NCBI GenBank assembly: GCA_018402485.1
Contig: JAGYIY010000002.1
Span: forward strand, 248,001-312,000
DNA from: Roseivirga sp.
GTDB taxonomy: Bacteria > Bacteroidota > Bacteroidia > Cytophagales > Cyclobacteriaceae
DNA length: 64,000 nucleotides
Reading direction: 5' to 3'
A program made the position numbers and the translations under genes. Position 1 is the stretch's first letter. Each line of letters opens with the position of its first letter. Below the pieces are notes generated by a model. That model saw nothing but the letters and a program-made list of their open reading frames with translations. It made no database searches and was not told the DNA's origin. Positions 18,400 to 28,772 of this stretch are shown here, piece by piece.

Positions 18400-21324
18400 A
18401 TGAATGAAGAAAGATTTACACTTTGCAATCGATTGAGAGAAAACCCTTACATCTCCCCTTTGTGGTCGATTTCAGCATTACTCTTATTGTTTTTAATCTC
18501 AACTTTAGGGCATTCACAATCATTATCCATTCAAGGATTGCCATTCATTCAAAATTACAGTTCAGATGTTTATGAAGGTGGCATACAGAATTGGGAGATC
18601 ACTCAAGACTTTTCAGGAAGGCTTTATATCGCTAACAATTTAGGTTTACTGAGTTTTGATGGTTCAAAGTGGGAGTTGCATAGCGTTATGAATCACACTA
18701 AACTTCGTTCTGTTTATTATGATCATTCTAATAAAATATACGTGGGCTCTCAGCGAGACTTTGGATTTTTTGAGCCTGACTCCAGGGGTCGATTGCATTA
18801 TGTATCTTTAGCAGACTCCTTACCCGACGAGCATCGTGATTTTGATGAAACATGGAAAATATACAGTCAGGATGATGGCTTATATTTCTGTACGTTTAAT
18901 AAAATTTATTTCTATAATGGAGAAGGTATCTTTAGCTACCCTTCAGCTTTTGATTTAGAAATTTCATTTCAAGTCAACCAAAACATTTATGTTCAAGAGT
19001 GGAATAGAGGACTTTCACTCTTAAAAAATGGAACATACCATTTGATTGAAAATGGAACATTTTTCAAGGACAAAAGGATTTCTCAAATACTACCATTTAC
19101 CAACGACAGCTGGCTTATCAGCACATTCAAGGATGGTATTTTTACATATACTAATGGTAAGATACAGCCTTACCCTCTCTCCAAAGAAATTCCGAATAAC
19201 TTGATCATAAATACCATCAAAAGGTTAAGTAACGGGCAGTTAGGTATAGCCACTCAAAACGAAGGCTTCTTTCTAACTACCATTGGCGGTGAATTGGTTT
19301 ATCAGCTTACCAGCAATGAAGGACTAGAAGACAACACCGTAAACTTTATTTATGAGGATCGGCACAAAAATGTATGGTTGGCACTCAATAATGGCCTTGC
19401 CCGAGTTGATATTCATTCTCCATTCAGCTACATACACCACAACATGGGCATCGAAGGAGCTGGGTACACTGCACTAAAATCTGGGGATGAAATCTTAATG
19501 GGTACTAACAATGGTTTGTATCGCTGGTATCAGCAAGAAATAGAGTCAATAAAAGGTGCTGAAGGACAGGTGTATTCTATACAAAACATGGCAGGAAGAA
19601 CCTTAATTGGTCATCATCTTGGTACTTTTGAATATGAAAACCAAAAAATAAAACAGATTCAAAATGACAAGGGTGTATGGGATTTTTTATCGCATCCAAC
19701 AATGAAAAACACCTATTTGAAAGGTACCTACAATGGTCTTCGAAAAGTAACCTTAACGAATAATCAAATCATTGAGAGCAAGCCTTATTCAAATTTCAAA
19801 GAATCTTCACGGATTATGGCTTTCGATGAAGAATACCTATGGGTAACTCAAGGGTATAAAGGAGCTTTCAGACTACAATTTGATGAAACTTTAGATCAAG
19901 TTAAGGAAGTAAAGCTTTACAATAGCGATAACGGATTCCCCTCAGATATCTTGATTAATGCTTTTGAAATATCAAATAAACTATTGTTTGGATCTGAAAG
20001 GGGGTTTTTTCGTTATGATAAGGCGAGTGATTCTTTTTTACCATATGAAAAATTCAACAATCTATTAGGGGCTGACGTATCCGTGGTAGATATGGATGAG
20101 GACGAAGTAGGCAATATATATTTTATTGATAACCAAAAATTAGGATTATTAACGCCTATTGTGGGGGATGATTATCAAATCAAGTCGAACAGTTTTAATA
20201 AAATTAAAAAAATCTGGAACGATGATTTAGGAAATATCAATGTGCTTGACCTCAACAATATTTTAATAGGTGCAAAAGCAGGCTTTGTACATTACGATCC
20301 AAGGAAAGACCTTATAAAAAATGAGCCGTTACATGTTGTTTTTAACAATATTCAAAATAAAGGAAAGAAAGATGAAATAATTTTCGCTGGATATGGGGCA
20401 CATGATAGGCTTGAAGAAAACCATTTTCCTTATGCTCAAAATGGGTTTAGCTTTCAATTTTCTGCTACCCATTACGAATCAGGCGATCAGTTGCAATATC
20501 AATACCTCATGGAGAATTATGAAAATGAATGGTCTCCTTGGTCCACTCAAAACTTTAAAGAATACACTAATTTACCTGAAGGTAATTACGTTTTCCATGT
20601 AAAGGCAATGGATGTTTTCGGAAATCAATCAGAGTCATCGAGTTATGCTTTTTCGATTTCACCCCCTCTTTATCGCACCACATTAGCCTATTTACTTTAT
20701 ATTTTAACCATTGCAATCTTTCTTTTACTGCTCTATAAGTTTTTAGAAAAGCGGCATAAGCGCGAGAATTATGCACTTACAACTGCCAAAAACGAAGAAA
20801 TTCAAAAAAAGGAATCGGCCTTAAAAGAGGTAACCCAAAAAAGTGAGGCTGAAATTGTCAAGTTGAAAAATGATAAACTCATGGCAGAAATCAGTTTAAA
20901 AAGGCAAGAGCTTACATCTTCAGCGATGCACTTAATTCAAAAAAACCAACTGCTTAATCAAATCAAAAATAATTTGATTGGCGTCACTAAAGAAGCTGGT
21001 AATAAAGAGATTGCCAAACAGCTCAATAGAATTATTCGTACCATTCAAAAAGACCATAGCGCAGAAAATGAGTGGAAACAGTTTGAAGAAAATTTTGACC
21101 AGGTACATGGTGGGTTCATTACGCGACTCAAGGAGGCCTACCCAGCCCTATCTCCACAGGAGTTAAAATTTAGCGCCTACATACGCATGAATCTGAACAC
21201 CAAAGAGATTGCCAATTTACTCAATATATCTGTTCGGGGAGTCGAAATTGGAAGATACCGCATTCGCAAAAAACTGGAGCTAGAACGTAAGGATAGTCTA
21301 AGTGATTTTTTACTCAGGTTTTAA
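18400..21324 (+). CDS. Membrane regulator: two-component-type beta-propeller, Y_Y_Y domain, TM helix, coiled coil, LuxR-type HTH
   Basis: 974 aa; propeller-like repeats (IYEDRHKNVWLALNNGLARVD), Y_Y_Y-like (YQYLMENYENEWSPWSTQNFKEYTNLPEGNYVFHVKAMD), TM LAYLLYILTIAIFLLLLYKF, C-terminal HTH LNTKEIANLLNISVRGVEIGRYRIRKKL; no histidine kinase motifs seen. Confidence 0.85.
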   Translation: MNEERFTLCNRLRENPYISPLWSISALLLLFLISTLGHSQSLSIQGLPFIQNYSSDVYEGGIQNWEITQDFSGRLYIANNLGLLSFDGSKWELHSVMNHTKLRSVYYDHSNKIYVGSQRDFGFFEPDSRGRLHYVSLADSLPDEHRDFDETWKIYSQDDGLYFCTFNKIYFYNGEGIFSYPSAFDLEISFQVNQNIYVQEWNRGLSLLKNGTYHLIENGTFFKDKRISQILPFTNDSWLISTFKDGIFTYTNGKIQPYPLSKEIPNNLIINTIKRLSNGQLGIATQNEGFFLTTIGGELVYQLTSNEGLEDNTVNFIYEDRHKNVWLALNNGLARVDIHSPFSYIHHNMGIEGAGYTALKSGDEILMGTNNGLYRWYQQEIESIKGAEGQVYSIQNMAGRTLIGHHLGTFEYENQKIKQIQNDKGVWDFLSHPTMKNTYLKGTYNGLRKVTLTNNQIIESKPYSNFKESSRIMAFDEEYLWVTQGYKGAFRLQFDETLDQVKEVKLYNSDNGFPSDILINAFEISNKLLFGSERGFFRYDKASDSFLPYEKFNNLLGADVSVVDMDEDEVGNIYFIDNQKLGLLTPIVGDDYQIKSNSFNKIKKIWNDDLGNINVLDLNNILIGAKAGFVHYDPRKDLIKNEPLHVVFNNIQNKGKKDEIIFAGYGAHDRLEENHFPYAQNGFSFQFSATHYESGDQLQYQYLMENYENEWSPWSTQNFKEYTNLPEGNYVFHVKAMDVFGNQSESSSYAFSISPPLYRTTLAYLLYILTIAIFLLLLYKFLEKRHKRENYALTTAKNEEIQKKESALKEVTQKSEAEIVKLKNDKLMAEISLKRQELTSSAMHLIQKNQLLNQIKNNLIGVTKEAGNKEIAKQLNRIIRTIQKDHSAENEWKQFEENFDQVHGGFITRLKEAYPALSPQELKFSAYIRMNLNTKEIANLLNISVRGVEIGRYRIRKKLELERKDSLSDFLLRF

Positions 21325-21326
21325 AC

Positions 21327-22334
21327 TTACCGCGAGGAATCCCTGATGATGACTTTTGAGTCGTATTTAATATGCATTTGATGGGGTGGAATATGCTTCT
21401 TTTCAATCACTTTGAAAAGCAGTTCAGCAGCTGCTACTCCCATTTCTATGGGTTCATGCGTAACACTCGTTAAACTGGGTTCCACAATTTCGCAAAGGTT
21501 ACTGTTTCCAAAACCGACAACAGATACATCTCGAGGTACGTTGAGTCCTAATTTCTTAATTTTTAAGATGGCCTCTACAGCTAACTCATCACTAAATGTA
21601 AAAAGTGCATCGGGTCGGGTTTTAGGGTTTTCAAACATCTTTTCAATGATAGGACCATGATCATCTTCGGATTTTGTAAAAACCACGGAATTTTCATTGA
21701 TTTCATAGTCGTAGGTTTTAAGCGCTTCGAGATATCCTTCATACCTACTTTTAGAAATCCCTAAAAGTCCTGGACCACCCAAATGCCCAATTTTCTTTCG
21801 ACCTCTTTTAATCAAGTGTTCTACGGCTTGAAAGGCACCTTTAAAATCATTAGCCTCAACGGTTGGCGTTTCAAACCCTGGCGCAATTCGATCAAAAAAC
21901 ACAAAGGGTGTGTCGTAAGCCTGGAGCGTTTCTAGGTGCTCATAATTTTTCGTATCGCTAGAGATAGACAGAATTACACCTTCCACCTTACATGAGAGTA
22001 GAGATTTGATTTGATCTACCTCATCATGATAGTTTTCATTCGATTGGCAAATGATGGTAAAGTAACCATGATCGCTTACAATTTGCTGGATACCATCAAT
22101 GGCTGAAGCAAAAAAATTACTTGTGATTTGGGGGACTAAAATACCAATGGAATTAGAGCGTTTTGTTCGCAAGCCTGCTGCAATGAAATTGGCTTGATAT
22201 TTCATATCCTTAGCGGTTTTCACTACCAATGTCTTGGTGTCCTTGCTAATATTCGGATGATCATTTAATGCTCTCGACACCGTTGATGGCGAAATAGAGA
22301 GTTCATTTGCAATATCTTTAATGGTTACAGCCAT
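21327..22334 (-). CDS. LacI family transcriptional regulator
   Basis: MAVTIKDIANELSISPSTVSRALNDHPNIS HTH; periplasmic-binding-protein-like effector domain. Confidence 0.95.
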   Translation of the reverse strand: MAVTIKDIANELSISPSTVSRALNDHPNISKDTKTLVVKTAKDMKYQANFIAAGLRTKRSNSIGILVPQITSNFFASAIDGIQQIVSDHGYFTIICQSNENYHDEVDQIKSLLSCKVEGVILSISSDTKNYEHLETLQAYDTPFVFFDRIAPGFETPTVEANDFKGAFQAVEHLIKRGRKKIGHLGGPGLLGISKSRYEGYLEALKTYDYEINENSVVFTKSEDDHGPIIEKMFENPKTRPDALFTFSDELAVEAILKIKKLGLNVPRDVSVVGFGNSNLCEIVEPSLTSVTHEPIEMGVAAAELLFKVIEKKHIPPHQMHIKYDSKVIIRDSSR

Positions 22335-22406
22335 CAGTAAATTAGTTTAGAGCGTACAATATGGCTAATTTCTAGATGATATGCATACTCTGACTGAAGC
22401 TGTATT

Positions 22407-22425
22407 GATGAAAACGTTTGTTATG
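22407..22425. promoter_or_regulatory. Possible LacI-family operator (gatgaaaacgtttgttat)
   Basis: AAACGTTT palindromic core with the central CG typical of LacI-family operators, about 75-95 bp upstream of the lacI-type gene start. Confidence 0.3.
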
Positions 22426-22450
22426 CCCGAAAAAAAATATTGAAAATAGC

Positions 22451-23347
22451 TTATCGCTGTTTTTTGCTCTTGAACCCATGCGTAATCTGTCCCCAAAAAT
22501 TTTTTGGGAAAGATTCATCACCAGGAAATCCAATGGGTATAGACTTGCCAGAATAGGGAATGTGAGCCGTCCCGAACAGATAATCCCAAATGCTTAAGCT
22601 GATGCCAAAATTGACTCCATACGACCTGCCCTTTGGTAGCTCATGTGCATGATGCCACATGTGCATATTCGGATGGTTAAAAATGTATTTAAGTGGACCA
22701 ATATTTACATTGATATTCGCGTGATTCCAGTGCCCGATGGCTAAAGTAAACATATGAACAAAGAAAAAGTCATCTATGCCAAAGCCAATCATGGCTAAGG
22801 GCAAATACTCTATCGTCCGATACACCAGCGTTTCCATCCAATGATATCTCAAATGTGCTGCAAAACCCATTTCTTTAACTGAATGGTGAACTTTGTGATA
22901 CTCCCAAAGTGCAGGCACGCGATGCAGCAACCTATGCGTCCACCATTGGATGAAATCACGTACAAAAAACAACAACAATAGCTGCGCCCCTATCGGCCAT
23001 GTTGCTACTTGCAAGGCCACAAGATTATTCATACCCAAGGCAGCCAAAAAATCATTAAAGAGATTGACAAAAACATCAGACAGTGCATTGAAAATGATGA
23101 GTGAAAAAAGGAAAAAATTGAAAAACATATAAAAAGCATCTAACCAAAAATCTTTTCTAAACTTAGGCTGACTTTTACGCCAAGGCTTCACCCATTCCCA
23201 AACCAAAAAAAACATGGAAACCCCTATCAATAGCCAAAAATAATTTTGCCAGAGGGGTTTATCAGTGTATTGAAAAGTTATTTCCTTCCATAGATAATCA
23301 CCATAGCCTTGGTAAGACTGTTTAATAATTTCGAAAATCTCATTCAT
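22451..23347 (-). CDS. Sterol desaturase / fatty acid hydroxylase family protein
   Basis: Histidine clusters HRLLHRVPALWEYHKVHHS, HANINVNIGPLKYIFNHPNMHMWHHAHE. Confidence 0.9.
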   Translation of the reverse strand: MNEIFEIIKQSYQGYGDYLWKEITFQYTDKPLWQNYFWLLIGVSMFFLVWEWVKPWRKSQPKFRKDFWLDAFYMFFNFFLFSLIIFNALSDVFVNLFNDFLAALGMNNLVALQVATWPIGAQLLLLFFVRDFIQWWTHRLLHRVPALWEYHKVHHSVKEMGFAAHLRYHWMETLVYRTIEYLPLAMIGFGIDDFFFVHMFTLAIGHWNHANINVNIGPLKYIFNHPNMHMWHHAHELPKGRSYGVNFGISLSIWDYLFGTAHIPYSGKSIPIGFPGDESFPKNFWGQITHGFKSKKQR

Positions 23348-23454
23348 TTGGTTACATCATTCACCCGTAAAACCTTCATTTTTACCTTCAGTAAGAAACT
23401 CTTTTGTGAGCATTTAGAATGCTACTACATTCAAATTACATAAAATGAGAACAC

Positions 23455-25905
23455 ATGGTTTGTTACAAAAGTTACCCACAATTTAGAGTCATATGTATAT
23501 TGTTCGTTTTTTATTGTTTGTCCATTTCCGTCTTTGGTCAAAATAGCGAAAAAAACAAAGAAGAGCCAAAAAAAGAAAAGACCTATGCCGACCTAATCAA
23601 AGACATGACAATTGATGAGGGAGTTTTCGCCCTTTATCAAAACGATGAAAAAGTATATTTTGATATTCCGGCCAACGCATTGCAAAAAGACATGTTATGG
23701 ATTACGCGTTTGGTCTCTTCCCCAGAAAACCTTAGTCCTTTTCTAGGTTCGGGGTGGAAAATGAATGAGCAAGTGGTACAGTGGGAAAAAAGAAATGATC
23801 AGATTTTTTTAAAGACCCTTTCCTTCAATAATGTCGCAGATAGTACCGATGCCATTTTTCAGTCTGTACAAAACAACAATTTTGCACCTATCATTGGGGC
23901 TTTCAAAATCATAGGTCAGCCCGACGATTCATTATCTTATTTAATAGATGTAAGTCCTTTTTTTAAGGGAGACACCAAAGCCATCAGCGCTTTAAATTCA
24001 GGTTTACGTACACAACTGCAGGTGAGGCGTTTAGAAGGAGACAAAAGTTATATTGAGTCTGCTAAGAGTTTTCCAATAAACGTGGAATTACGCCAGGTAA
24101 TGACATATGAATCTAACCGCCCACCTTCTAATCGTTCTACAGGGCTAATCACGATGAAGGTGAGTCAATCCATTATTCAATTACCTGAAAAACCGATGAT
24201 GCCACGCTTGGCCGATGAGCGAGTCGGATGGTTCACCAACGGAAATATCAATTATAGCTCTAATAAGTTGAAGGGTGATCAAACAAGATTTCTTAAACGC
24301 TGGAGGCTAGAGCCCAAAGACATGGCTGCTTATACCCGAGGTGAATTGGTGGAACCTATCAAGCCCATTGTATATTACTTAGACCCTGCTACACCCGAAA
24401 AATTTAAAAAGTGGTTTAAACTCGGAATTGAAGATTGGCAAGTGGCTTTTGAAGCTGCCGGTTTCAAGAATGCCATTATCGCCAAGGAACCTCCTTCACC
24501 TGAAGAAGATCCTGATTGGAGTCCGGAAGATGCCCGCTATTCTACCGTTCGTTACATTGCTAGCATGACGCGTAATGCTGTAGGACCTAGTACCTCAGAC
24601 CCTCGTAGCGGAGAGATTATTGAATCTGATATCATATGGTTTCATAACCACTTAAGATCTTATCGTAATTGGTACATGATTCAAACTGGAGCAGCAAACC
24701 CTAGGGCCAGAACATTAAATACTCCTGAGGAAGATATAGGCGAAATGATGCGTGCTGTAATTGCCCATGAGATTGGGCATGCCTTGGGTCTACCACATAA
24801 CATGAAAGCGAGTTCGGCTTATCCTGTAGAGTCGCTTCGCGACCCTGCGTATGCAAAGGAGTTTGGGGTTGCTCCTACCATTATGGATTATGCTCGCTTA
24901 AACTACATAGCTCAGCCCGGTGATGGCGTAACTCGTTTTATCCGTAAAATCGGGCCTTACGACAGGTATGCTATTAACTGGGGCTACCGCGTAATTCCAA
25001 CTGCCAATTCTCCTGAAGAAGAAAAAAGCACCTTGAATGCATGGATTGAAGAAAAGTCAGGCGATCGCATGTTTCGTTTTGGAAGCTCAACAGGATCGAA
25101 TCCTGAAGCTCAAACGGAAGATTTGGGAGATAATAGTGTGCTAGCAAGTACTTACGGTATGAAAAACTTAATGCAAGTCGTTCCTAATATTTTGGCATGG
25201 ACGAAGGATGGAGAAACTAAGGACTATTCAGATGCAGAAGAAATTTATGGAGAAACCATCGGTCAATGGAGAAGATTTGTGGGACATGTCATCACGAATA
25301 TTGGAGGTATTACCGAAGATTTAAAATCTACGGATCAATCAGGGCAAGTCTTTCAGGTAGTAGCAGAAAGCCGTCAGAAAGCTGCTATGGATTGGCTTCA
25401 TGATTATGCTTTTGCCACACCCGAATGGTTGATGCACGAACCACTTCTTCGTAAGATTGAAGGATATGGTGCTGTGAATACCATTCGAAGCACGCAAGTT
25501 TCATTTTTGAATCAACTCATGGATCCGGCACGTGCTCAAAGACTGATTGAAGCCGAAGCATTTAAGAATAGAAATACCTATACACTTTATCAATTCATCA
25601 GTGATATACGTCGAGGGTTATTTTCAGAATTGGCATCGGGTGAGTTTTTAACCATACCTCGCAAAAACTTGCAAAGAGCCTTTGTGGCCAGAATGCAATA
25701 CATGATGGAAAACGAAGCTACAGGATTTCAGGCTCGAAACGTCAACATCAGTCAGTCTGACATCCGTCCTGTAGTAAAAAATGAACTCAAAGTATTATTA
25801 GGTCAAATTGACAAGGCCATGATTAACTATACCGCTAGAGAAGGACAATATCATTTGCAAGATCTAAAAGATCGTATAGAGGAAATCTTAGATTTAGATG
25901 ATTAG
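23455..25905 (+). CDS. Zinc-dependent metalloprotease (DUF5117/DUF5118-type)
   Basis: HEIGHALGLPHNMKAS zinc motif; MWITRL-like N-terminal module; signal peptide. Confidence 0.88.
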   Translation: MVCYKSYPQFRVICILFVFYCLSISVFGQNSEKNKEEPKKEKTYADLIKDMTIDEGVFALYQNDEKVYFDIPANALQKDMLWITRLVSSPENLSPFLGSGWKMNEQVVQWEKRNDQIFLKTLSFNNVADSTDAIFQSVQNNNFAPIIGAFKIIGQPDDSLSYLIDVSPFFKGDTKAISALNSGLRTQLQVRRLEGDKSYIESAKSFPINVELRQVMTYESNRPPSNRSTGLITMKVSQSIIQLPEKPMMPRLADERVGWFTNGNINYSSNKLKGDQTRFLKRWRLEPKDMAAYTRGELVEPIKPIVYYLDPATPEKFKKWFKLGIEDWQVAFEAAGFKNAIIAKEPPSPEEDPDWSPEDARYSTVRYIASMTRNAVGPSTSDPRSGEIIESDIIWFHNHLRSYRNWYMIQTGAANPRARTLNTPEEDIGEMMRAVIAHEIGHALGLPHNMKASSAYPVESLRDPAYAKEFGVAPTIMDYARLNYIAQPGDGVTRFIRKIGPYDRYAINWGYRVIPTANSPEEEKSTLNAWIEEKSGDRMFRFGSSTGSNPEAQTEDLGDNSVLASTYGMKNLMQVVPNILAWTKDGETKDYSDAEEIYGETIGQWRRFVGHVITNIGGITEDLKSTDQSGQVFQVVAESRQKAAMDWLHDYAFATPEWLMHEPLLRKIEGYGAVNTIRSTQVSFLNQLMDPARAQRLIEAEAFKNRNTYTLYQFISDIRRGLFSELASGEFLTIPRKNLQRAFVARMQYMMENEATGFQARNVNISQSDIRPVVKNELKVLLGQIDKAMINYTAREGQYHLQDLKDRIEEILDLDD

Positions 25906-25928
25906 TTTCAATCACAAGTTTTAGCATG

Positions 25929-25960
25929 AAAAAAGACCTCAAATGGAGGTCTTTTTTTTT
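25929..25960. terminator. Rho-independent terminator (aaaagacctc aaatg gaggtctttttttt)
   Basis: Stem GACCTC/GAGGTC with poly-T/poly-A flanks, between convergent genes. Confidence 0.85.
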
Positions 25961-26007
25961 AAAAATGCTCGTGTTAATCGAAAGGGAATCAGCAGATTCC
26001 TCCTACA

Positions 26008-27144
26008 TTATTCTTTGGTTTCCAATCGGTACAAACCTGCTCCCTCTACCCCTACATACAAATAGCCATCATTCCCCATGACCACATTACGCACCCGGCC
26101 AATACCTTTTGCCAATTGTTCTTCTTTGACAACTTTATCATCTTTTATGACCAGCCGCACGAGATAGTTAAATTTCAAAGACCCGAGTATCATATCTCCT
26201 TCCCAGCCTTCATATTTACTATTGTGCACAAATGCTAAACCACATGGAGCGATTGATGGCACCCAATAGGTAACAGGTTGCTCCATTCCTTCTCTTTTGG
26301 TCTCATCTGTGATAGGGTTTCCACCATAATTCACGCCATAAGTTATCACAGGCCAACCGTAGTTCTTGCCTTTTTCGATCAAGTTTAATTCATCTCCTCC
26401 CTGAGGGCCATGTTCATGGGCATATATCTGACCTGTTTGTGGATGTGTACCCATTCCCTGTGGATTTCGGTGACCAAAAGAGTAAACTGCTGTTTTTGCA
26501 TTCGCTTGACCTACGAAAGGATTGTCTGAAGGTATTGAACCGTCATCCTTCAATCTGTAGATTTTACCCCCATCTCTAGAAATATCTTGTGGGTTTTCAT
26601 CCCTTGCTCCTCTGTCACCTATAGAGAAATACACGTGGTTTTCACTATCGAAAGTAATTCGGCTACCAAAATGTTGTCCTCTACGCGTATTGGGCGAACC
26701 CTTGTACAATATCTCATGGTTTTCAAAACCTTGCCCATCCCATTGTGCTCTACTGAGAGCCGTCATGGCACCCGTGCCTTCACCCTTATCGCTTGCAAAA
26801 GTAAAATAAACCCAGCGATTGATTTCAAAATCGGGATGCAAGGCGATATCTAACAAACCTCCTTGCCCTTGGACTTTACTTTCTGGCCCTCCTAGTACAT
26901 TTGTATTCAATACCTTATCGTCTTCGATTAAAACAATACTCCCTGTTTTTTCGGTAATTAGAATCTTTCCATCAGGGAGAAAAGCCATACCCCAAGGGTT
27001 ACTGACTTGATCCGTGACCAAAACCGGCTTTAAATCTGCTGATTCAAATACTTGCTGGGGCTGAAGAGGCTGAGTCTGTGAATCACAAGCCAATAGGATC
27101 ATGAAACACACACTTAATACGGTTCTAAAGACTTGCACTTTCAT
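26008..27144 (-). CDS. PQQ-dependent sugar dehydrogenase (glucose/sorbosone dehydrogenase family), lipoprotein
   Basis: NPWGMAFLPDGKILITEKTGSIVLI, GHRNPQGMGTHPQTGQIYAHEHGPQGGDELNLI. Confidence 0.9.
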   Translation of the reverse strand: MKVQVFRTVLSVCFMILLACDSQTQPLQPQQVFESADLKPVLVTDQVSNPWGMAFLPDGKILITEKTGSIVLIEDDKVLNTNVLGGPESKVQGQGGLLDIALHPDFEINRWVYFTFASDKGEGTGAMTALSRAQWDGQGFENHEILYKGSPNTRRGQHFGSRITFDSENHVYFSIGDRGARDENPQDISRDGGKIYRLKDDGSIPSDNPFVGQANAKTAVYSFGHRNPQGMGTHPQTGQIYAHEHGPQGGDELNLIEKGKNYGWPVITYGVNYGGNPITDETKREGMEQPVTYWVPSIAPCGLAFVHNSKYEGWEGDMILGSLKFNYLVRLVIKDDKVVKEEQLAKGIGRVRNVVMGNDGYLYVGVEGAGLYRLETKE

Positions 27145-27345
27145 AGCAGTATAGTTTTTAAAAGGTGTTACGCAAAAGTAGGTCCTTTGTTAGAAATTCA
27201 GTGGCCTGGCCAAAAATAATTGAATGTTGAAGAAACTCCTCATTCCTCTTTGATGGTTTTGGGGAAGAAGTAGATGGCACCACAGATTAATGCTAATTCT
27301 CCTAGCTTGATTCTGTGGTCGCTTTGGTTTTTTTGATAGATATGT

Positions 27346-28770
27346 TTAGCCTACACATACGGGCTCCAAATACTTTTCTACAGCCTTAGCCACTTGACGA
27401 CCTTCTTGGATGGCCCAAACCACTAAACTCTGTCCTCTACGGCAATCTCCGGCGGCAAAAACCTTAGGATTAGAGGTTTGAAAACCTGTGGTCTTTATGT
27501 TACCACGGTCATCGAGAGCCAATTTCCATTGATTCACAGGCCCTTTATGCTCAGGGTGAATAAATCCAATAGCCACAAGTGCCATATCACAAGGAATGAT
27601 TTTTTCAGTATTGGGAATTTCAGCAAACTCGAAGGTACTGGTATTCTTCCATTCAATACGTACGGTTTGGATACCTGTGAGTTTCCCGCCTTCACCTATA
27701 AATGCTTTTGTCAATAAGGCCCAATCCCTTTCTACACCTTCTTCGTGGGAGCTCGAATGTGTAAGTGTCATGGGCCATTCAGGCCATGGGTTACTGGTTA
27801 TGCGTTGTTCTGGTGGGCGCTCCATTAGCTCTATTTGGGTCACCTCAGCAGCTTTTTGTCTATTGGCAGTGCCTACACAATCAGCACCCGTATCTCCACC
27901 TCCAAGTACCACCACTTGTTTACCCCCCGCATGATATCTATTTTCGACTTTTGCTTGTACTCCTGAAATCAAACGGTTTTGGTGAGTGAGGTAATCCATT
28001 GCAAAATGAATCCCATCTAACTCTTTGCCAGGAATGGGTAAAGCTCTTGGAACAGACGACCCAGTGCACAGCACAATGACATCAAAGGTGGCTTCTAAAT
28101 CCTCAGAGGTCATATCTTTTCCAATTTCCACACCACAGCGGAAGTGTATTCCTGCCTTTTCCATCAGGCTTACCCTCCGAGCCACCACTTCTTTGTTCAG
28201 TTTAAAATCAGGAATACCAAACCTAAGTAGACCACCAGCAGCTTCATCGCGTTCAAAAACAGTAACAGAATGCCCCTTCTTAAACAGTTCTTCGGCTGCT
28301 GCCAAGCCCGCAGGCCCAGAGCCTACCACTGCCACTTTTTTACCTGTTGGATCAACGGATTTGACAGGCTTTTCCCAACCTTCTAAAAAAGCCCTTTGTG
28401 CGATTTCTTTTTCAATGTGCTCAATATTCACTGCATCACTATGTAAGGCCAATACGCAAGAAGCTTCACAAGGTGCAGGACATATGCGCCCAGTGAATTC
28501 CGGAAAGTTATTGGTAGACTTTAAAATATGGAAGGCCTCTTTCCATTCACCTCGATACACAGCATCATTGAAATCGGGTATTTTATTTCCCAGCGGACAA
28601 CCGTTATGACAAAAAGGAACACCGCAGTCCATACAGCGAGCTGCTTCTTTGGTGTATTGAGGTTCTTCCCATGCGTCTACAAACTCATCGAAATGGTGTA
28701 CCCGTTCCTCTACCGCTTGTTTGCGCTTATCACCCCTACTGTATTTAAGAAATCCTTGGCTATCTCCCAT
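27346..28770 (-). CDS. gltD: Glutamate synthase small subunit
   Basis: ARCMDCGVPFCHNGCPLGN, GSGPAGLAAAEELFKKGHSVTVFE; adjacent to gltB. Confidence 0.95.
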   Translation of the reverse strand: MGDSQGFLKYSRGDKRKQAVEERVHHFDEFVDAWEEPQYTKEAARCMDCGVPFCHNGCPLGNKIPDFNDAVYRGEWKEAFHILKSTNNFPEFTGRICPAPCEASCVLALHSDAVNIEHIEKEIAQRAFLEGWEKPVKSVDPTGKKVAVVGSGPAGLAAAEELFKKGHSVTVFERDEAAGGLLRFGIPDFKLNKEVVARRVSLMEKAGIHFRCGVEIGKDMTSEDLEATFDVIVLCTGSSVPRALPIPGKELDGIHFAMDYLTHQNRLISGVQAKVENRYHAGGKQVVVLGGGDTGADCVGTANRQKAAEVTQIELMERPPEQRITSNPWPEWPMTLTHSSSHEEGVERDWALLTKAFIGEGGKLTGIQTVRIEWKNTSTFEFAEIPNTEKIIPCDMALVAIGFIHPEHKGPVNQWKLALDDRGNIKTTGFQTSNPKVFAAGDCRRGQSLVVWAIQEGRQVAKAVEKYLEPVCVG

Positions 28771-28772
28771 AT

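Noticed and set aside
27279-27317. Inverted repeat accacaga...tctgtggt downstream of gltD
   Set aside because: Short stem with a long loop and no T-tract on the relevant strand; weak terminator candidate only.
28025-28609. 194-aa ORF antisense to gltD
   Set aside because: Long but Ser/Pro/Ala-rich low-complexity translation typical of the opposite strand of a coding gene.
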